A stretch of DNA of 64,000 nucleotides from Kitasatospora gansuensis (GTDB lineage Bacteria > Actinomycetota > Actinomycetes > Streptomycetales > Streptomycetaceae), in the NCBI RefSeq assembly GCF_014203705.1, contig NZ_JACHJR010000001.1, forward strand, positions 3,472,001 to 3,536,000, in the 5' to 3' direction. Position 1 is the stretch's first letter; each line of letters starts with the position of its first letter. Both the position numbers and the translations under genes were made by a program. Below the pieces are notes generated by a model. That model searched no databases, had not been told where the DNA came from, and saw only the letters and a list, made by a program, of their open reading frames with translations. Below are positions 60,240 to 64,000 of this stretch, in pieces.

Positions 60240-60728
60240 TCAGCGCGGCGAGGGGGCCGACCCGGCCGGGGGTTCGTGGTCCTCCGGGAGCCGGCAGACG
60301 TGCTGCAGCCAGAGCGCGGCGGCGACCACCGCGACACCGGCCAGCACGGCGAAGCCGGCCGTGATCGCCTGCGAGGAGCGGGCCGGGTTGTCCAGCTGGC
60401 TCAGCAGGTGGATGCCGGTGCCCGCGTACACGCCGGTCATCAGCGCCGACACCAGGGCGCTGGCCTGGGCCAGCACCACCGCCCGGGCGGCACCCAGCGG
60501 GTCCACGCCCTTGGCCCCGGGCTGCCGCTCGCGGACCGCCTTGAGCCGGGACCGGAGCGAGATCGCGGTGGCCAGCAGGACGACCGCGACGGCCGCGAGC
60601 ACGATCGGGGCGGCGGTGGGCACGCCGGGCAGGTGGCCCAGCGAATCCCACAGCCGGGCGCCGGCCCAGGCGAGCGCCGTCGCCACGGCGGCGATGACGA
60701 GCAGCAGGCGAAGGCGGAGCGGCTTCAC
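60240..60728 (-). CDS. DUF3180 membrane protein
   Basis: 162 aa with four transmembrane helices (LLLVIAAVATALAWAGARLW, APIVLAAVAVVLLATAISL, ASALVSALMTGVYAGTG, ITAGFAVLAGVAVVAAALWL). The actinobacterial DUF3180 family is usually encoded directly after folK, as here. GTG start. Role unknown. Confidence 0.88.
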   Translation of the reverse strand: MKPLRLRLLLVIAAVATALAWAGARLWDSLGHLPGVPTAAPIVLAAVAVVLLATAISLRSRLKAVRERQPGAKGVDPLGAARAVVLAQASALVSALMTGVYAGTGIHLLSQLDNPARSSQAITAGFAVLAGVAVVAAALWLQHVCRLPEDHEPPAGSAPSPR

Positions 60729-60845
60729 GGAGGTCCTTCCCGGGCGGGTGAGCGGGCGGTACGAGATCCTGACGGCTGGTCAGCCCACCGTACCGGCGCT
60801 CACCCGGTCGGACGGCCGACAGGATCGGGAAGTTCCTGCCCGGGC

Positions 60846-61445
60846 CTACTCGGGCAGCCGGAGTTGGATGTCGTCCCGGCGCTTGACGCCCTGGCCGGGC
60901 TGGTCGGCGATCTCCTTGAGCAGGTCGGCCACCCGGCCCAGGCCCGGCAGCTCGCCGTCCGGGTCGGCGTCCTGCCAGGGGGCGAGCACGAAGGCCCGCT
61001 CGTGTGCCCGGGGGTGCGGCAGCAGCAGCTCGGGCTCGGCGCTGGTGACCCCCTCGTACGCCAGGATGTCGACGTCCAGGGTGCGCGGGCCCCAGCGGAC
61101 GGTGCGGACCCGGCCGAAGGCGTCCTCGACCGCGTTGGCCCGCTCCAGCAGCGAGTGCGGGGGCAGCGTGGTGCGCAGCACCACGACGGCGTTGAAGTAG
61201 CTGGGCTGCTCGTCCGGGCCGCCCAGGGCGTCCGTCTCGAAGACGGCGGAGACGGCGGTGATCCGCACCCCGGGGGTGTCCTCCAGCGCGTCCACCGCGC
61301 CCTGCAGGGTCTCCAGGCGGTTGCCCAGGTTGCTGCCGAGGGCGACCACGGCGCGGCGCGGGTTGTGCAGGGTCGAGTCGGCGGTGTCGACCCGGCGTTC
61401 CAGGTCGAACGTGGTCGGCGAGGCGGTCGGGTCGCTGGTGCTCAT
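60846..61445 (-). CDS. folK: 6-hydroxymethyl-7,8-dihydropterin pyrophosphokinase
   Basis: 199-aa folate enzyme that adds pyrophosphate from ATP to hydroxymethyl-dihydropterin. AVVALGSNLGNRLETLQGAV, SYFNAVVVLRTTL, RWGPRTLDVDIL and LLLPHPRAHERAFVLAPW are the signature blocks. The first 30 residues are a non-conserved extension. AGAGGGAT lies 6 nt before the ATG. Confidence 0.96.
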   Translation of the reverse strand: MSTSDPTASPTTFDLERRVDTADSTLHNPRRAVVALGSNLGNRLETLQGAVDALEDTPGVRITAVSAVFETDALGGPDEQPSYFNAVVVLRTTLPPHSLLERANAVEDAFGRVRTVRWGPRTLDVDILAYEGVTSAEPELLLPHPRAHERAFVLAPWQDADPDGELPGLGRVADLLKEIADQPGQGVKRRDDIQLRLPE

Positions 61446-61488
61446 CAAGATCCCTCTGCGGCTTCGGGGGCGGGACGGGGCACGGACG

Positions 61489-61851
61489 TCACGCGCGGCC
61501 CCGGTGGATGGTGATCGTGACGTCGTCGAACGGAACGGTGATCGGGGCGTCCGGCTTGTGCACGGTGACCTCGACCTCCTCGACGGCGTCGTGCGCGAGG
61601 CACTGGTCGGCGATCCGCTGGGCCAGCGTCTCGATCAGGTCGACCGGCTCGCCGGAGATGATCGCGGTGACCTCCTCGGCCACCACGCCGTAGTGCGCGG
61701 TACGGGTCAGGTCGTCGCCGGAGGCCGCCGGGCGGGTGTCCAGGTAGAGCACCAGGTCGACCACGAAGGTCTGGCCCTCGATCCGCTCACGCTCGAAGAC
61801 GCCGTGGTGGCCCCGGGCGCGGAGGCCCCGCAGAGTGACGCGGTCCAGCAA
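61489..61851 (-). CDS. folB: Dihydroneopterin aldolase
   Basis: 120-aa folate enzyme, dihydroneopterin to hydroxymethyl-dihydropterin and glycolaldehyde. DRVTLRGLRARGHHGVFERER, AHYGVVAEEV (catalytic region), LIETLAQRIAD and VTVHKPDAPI match. The TTG start gives the normal N-terminus and has GGGAGAA 5 nt upstream. Upstream of folK on the same strand. Confidence 0.94.
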   Translation of the reverse strand: MLDRVTLRGLRARGHHGVFERERIEGQTFVVDLVLYLDTRPAASGDDLTRTAHYGVVAEEVTAIISGEPVDLIETLAQRIADQCLAHDAVEEVEVTVHKPDAPITVPFDDVTITIHRGRA

Positions 61852-62070
61852 CTCACTTCTCCCATGTGAACAGGCCCCGCGCAGGGCGGGGCACCGGGCC
61901 TCGTCGCCCGCGACCTTCGAATCTACCTGCGGGCGACGACGAACCCCGACCGTCCTACCCGGCACCGCGCGGCGCCACGCGCGCCGGAACGGCCATTGAC
62001 GTGAACATCCGGTGCACGTCCGCAGAACACTTCCGGCTCCGGCCGGATTCCTGGCCGCCCTGGCCAGGCG

Positions 62071-62565
62071 TCAGTCCTCGTCCTCGTCGTCGCCGCTGGT
62101 CAGCACGGGTGAACCGTGGTGCGACCAGAGCTTCCAGCCGCTCGGCGTCCGGCGGAACAGGTTGGTCGAGACCACCTTTCCGCCGACCAGCGGACCGAGT
62201 TCGCCCTCCTCCTCGGCCTCCCCGCCGGACAGGATGTTCTCGGTACAGGTGACCAGGGCCACATCACCCTGCACCTCGCACTCCACATCGGTCAGGAAGA
62301 ACTGGATGTACTCCGTGTTCATCATGATCAACATGTACGAACGGGTCACCTGGGCCCGGCCGCGCAGCACCGGCCAGCCGGGGTGCACACAGACCGCCCC
62401 GGTCTTGTCGTCCGCCTCGCCGGGGCCCAGCCAGGCGGCTTCGACGCCCTCCAGGTCCCCGTTCTCCAGCGCCTCGTAGAGCGCCTGATTGGCCGCCAGG
62501 ACGGCTTCGCGGTCCATCGCCGCCGCCGTCGCCCGGTCATCGGTCGACCTGCCGTCACCCGCCAT
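62071..62565 (-). CDS. NTF2/SnoaL-like domain protein
   Basis: 164 aa. AANQALYEALENGDLEGVEAAW, VCVHPGWPVLRGRAQVTRSY and WKLWSHHGSPVL form the DUF4440/SnoaL-3 cone fold. In streptomycetes this gene lies between folP and folB. The acidic end (TSGDDEDED) is noted. Substrate unknown; structural or hydrolase roles are possible. GGAGGA lies 3 nt before the ATG. Confidence 0.85.
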   Translation of the reverse strand: MAGDGRSTDDRATAAAMDREAVLAANQALYEALENGDLEGVEAAWLGPGEADDKTGAVCVHPGWPVLRGRAQVTRSYMLIMMNTEYIQFFLTDVECEVQGDVALVTCTENILSGGEAEEEGELGPLVGGKVVSTNLFRRTPSGWKLWSHHGSPVLTSGDDEDED

Positions 62566-62609
62566 GCTTCCTCCGAACCGCCAAGCCAGCGTCCCCTCCG
62601 GGGCCCACG

Positions 62610-63467
62610 TCACCGCCCCCTTCGTGCGGCCCGTTCCCAGGCCGCGACCACTCGTACGGCGTCGGCGGTGCCGGCCACGTCGTGCACCCGGACCGCCCAC
62701 GCACCCGCCTGGGCCGACAGCACCGAGACCGCCGCGGTGGCGTCGTCCCGCTGCCTGGCCGGGCGCGGCTCCCCGGTTTCCGGGTCGGCGAGCAGCGTAC
62801 CCAGGAACCGCTTGCGTGAAGCGGCCACCAGTACGGGCCGCCCAAGCGCGGTCAGCTCGCCCAGCCGGCCGAGCAGCGCCCAGTTGTGCTCCGAGGTCTT
62901 CGCGAAGCCGAGGCCCGGATCGAGCACCAACTGCTCCTCCTTCACCCCCGCCGCGGTCAACGCGGCGACGCGACCGGTCAGTTCGGCCACCACGTCGACC
63001 ACCACGTCCTGGTACACGGCCAGCTTGTCCATGTCCGCGGACTGCCCCCGCCAGTGCATCACCACGAACGGCGCGCCGGTGTCCGCCACCACCCCCGCCA
63101 TCTCCGGATCGGCCAGCCCGCCCGAGACGTCGTTCACCAGCCGGGCCCCGGCCGCCACCGCCCGCTCGGCCACCGCCGCCCGCATGGTGTCCACCGACAC
63201 CACCACCCCCGCCGCCGCCAGCTCCCGGACCACCGGGATCACCCGCCGCAGCTCCTCCTCCTCGGTCACCCGCAACGCCCCCGGCCGGGTCGACTCCCCC
63301 CCGACATCCACCAGATCCGCCCCCCGCCCGGCCAGCGCCAACCCATGCGCCACGGCCGCCGCCGGATCCAGCCACAGCCCCCCGTCCGAAAACGAGTCGG
63401 GGGTCACGTTGACCACCCCCATCACAGCGCAACGGTCGAGACTCGGAAGCCCAGGCAGGTAGTTCAT
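62610..63467 (-). CDS. folP: Dihydropteroate synthase
   Basis: 285-aa TIM barrel joining p-aminobenzoate to hydroxymethyl-dihydropterin pyrophosphate, the sulfonamide target. MGVVNVTPDSFSDGG, DLVDVGGESTRPGA, ARLVNDVSGG, VVMHWRGQ, LDPGLGFAKTSEHN and VAASRKRFLG are diagnostic. A GATAAT box 6 nt before the ATG and no ribosome site suggest a leaderless transcript. Confidence 0.97.
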   Translation of the reverse strand: MNYLPGLPSLDRCAVMGVVNVTPDSFSDGGLWLDPAAAVAHGLALAGRGADLVDVGGESTRPGALRVTEEEELRRVIPVVRELAAAGVVVSVDTMRAAVAERAVAAGARLVNDVSGGLADPEMAGVVADTGAPFVVMHWRGQSADMDKLAVYQDVVVDVVAELTGRVAALTAAGVKEEQLVLDPGLGFAKTSEHNWALLGRLGELTALGRPVLVAASRKRFLGTLLADPETGEPRPARQRDDATAAVSVLSAQAGAWAVRVHDVAGTADAVRVVAAWERAARRGR

Positions 63468-63495
63468 GAGGCCATTATCTGCACCCCGTTGCACC

Positions 63496-63641
63496 ACCAG
63501 GGGCTCGGGACTCTGCTGATGTGCGGCTCCGCCGCGTGGGCGACGCCGACCTCGTACAAGGTGATCCGTCCGTGCGTGGTCAGGCACTTTCGCCTTTTGC
63601 CCCGCACGCCAGATCTCGTCGCCGATCCCCGAGCCCCTGGT
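63496..63641 (+). repeat. Palindromic repeat family, copy 4
   Basis: Arms ACCAGGGGCTCGGG (left) and CCCGAGCCCCTGGT (right) flank the 18-bp core in plus orientation (63576-63593). It lies 22 bp past the stop of the gene to the right. The inner part is more diverged than in copies 2 and 3. Confidence 0.8.
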
Positions 63642-63662
63642 CTGCTCTGGCTGAGCGCCTGC

Positions 63663-64000
63663 CTAAGCGGCCTGCGTGAGCACCGCCGCCTCCGGCATCA
63701 GCCCCTGCCGCTGCCGCTTCCGCCCGAACCGCGGCATCCCCAGCGTGATGAACGCCTCCGCCTGCATCGCGGCGAAGCCGATCCGCGGCAGGTCCCTGGT
63801 CTGCGGATACACCAGGAACCGCGGCTCCCACTCCGGCTGGAACTTCGCGTTGAACTTGTACAGCGACTCGATCTGGAACCACCGCGAGGAGAACACCAGC
63901 AGCCCCCGCCAGGCCCGCAGCACCGGCCCGGCCCCGATCCGCTCACCACGCGCCAGCGCCGCGCGGAACACCGCGAAGTTGAGCGACACCCGCCGTACGC
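63663..64000 (-). CDS. C-terminal end of a phosphatidylglycerol lysyltransferase-like (DUF2156) protein
   Basis: The reading frame is open to the window edge, so the N-terminus lies outside. The last 110 residues ([38 protein letters not shown]) match the end of LPG-synthase/DUF2156 transferases such as MprF- or LysX-like proteins, which add amino acids to membrane lipid. The visible part is soluble. Confidence 0.7.
   Translation of the reverse strand, partial: VRRVSLNFAVFRAALARGERIGAGPVLRAWRGLLVFSSRWFQIESLYKFNAKFQPEWEPRFLVYPQTRDLPRIGFAAMQAEAFITLGMPRFGRKRQRQGLMPEAAVLTQAA

Overview
This is a high-GC actinobacterial chromosome segment, almost certainly from a streptomycete (Streptomyces or Kitasatospora). 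The evidence is the GC-rich codon use, frequent GTG starts, ATGA/GTGA translational coupling, DasR-type operators ahead of nagK-nagA, a CdgB-like diguanylate cyclase and a groEL2-csp-CysO-thrC block. No rRNA, tRNA, CRISPR array, transposase or phage gene is visible.

Region 1 (about 1-25.8 kb) looks like a compact nonribosomal-peptide gene cluster. An XRE/TPR regulator (minus strand, 130-1464) faces two rightward operons. Operon A (1.8-10.7 kb) encodes a Gfo/Idh oxidoreductase, a degenerate nucleotidyltransferase-fold protein, a fused GlcD-GlcE-type flavin oxidase, a short 2x[4Fe-4S] partner, an M20 deacylase/peptidase, a second seryl-tRNA synthetase and an aldo/keto reductase; it ends in a strong terminator. 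Operon B (10.87-25.8 kb) encodes a GT2 glycosyltransferase, a PhyH-type Fe/2OG dioxygenase, an MFS exporter, an A-T-C-A-T NRPS (first A domain reads as Thr), a free-standing thioesterase-like protein with Cys at the nucleophile position, a C-A-T NRPS, an ATP-grasp ligase and a free-standing T-C protein. No thioesterase domain, epimerase or MbtH protein is present. Both operon promoter regions carry a related ATATTGAC...GTCAT motif, which suggests common control. I do not recognise the product; this is the best candidate for an undescribed system here.

Region 2 (25.8-36.6 kb) is mostly housekeeping: cutC, a PadR regulator with a membrane partner, an HD hydrolase, two small conserved genes, groEL2 with tandem CIRCE operators, a cold-shock gene, a CysO-like sulfur carrier, thrC, gpgS and otsA.

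Region 3 (36.6-46.6 kb) is a sugar-utilisation island between otsA and otsB: an SDR, a secreted glycosidase, ABC binding protein and two permeases without an ATPase, a GH36-type alpha-galactosidase and a LacI regulator. A LacI-like operator sits between the divergent genes. otsB and a DUF3263 gene follow.

Region 4 (46.6-57.8 kb) is amino-sugar metabolism and signalling: a cupin, a solute-binding lipoprotein with a DasR-like site, a DeoR regulator, a SIS isomerase, nagK-nagA with two DasR-like sites, a class II aldolase, a CBM-like membrane protein, a GAF-PAS-GGDEF cyclase, a flavin reductase and an ArfB-like hydrolase.

Region 5 (57.8-64 kb) holds a conserved hypothetical gene, a TerD protein, membrane proteins and a folate block (folK, folB, an NTF2-like gene, folP). 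It ends in a truncated gene resembling the C-terminus of phosphatidylglycerol lysyltransferase-type proteins.

Four copies of a palindromic element sharing an 18-bp core lie at gene 3' ends at about 35.0, 46.2, 57.2 and 63.5 kb.
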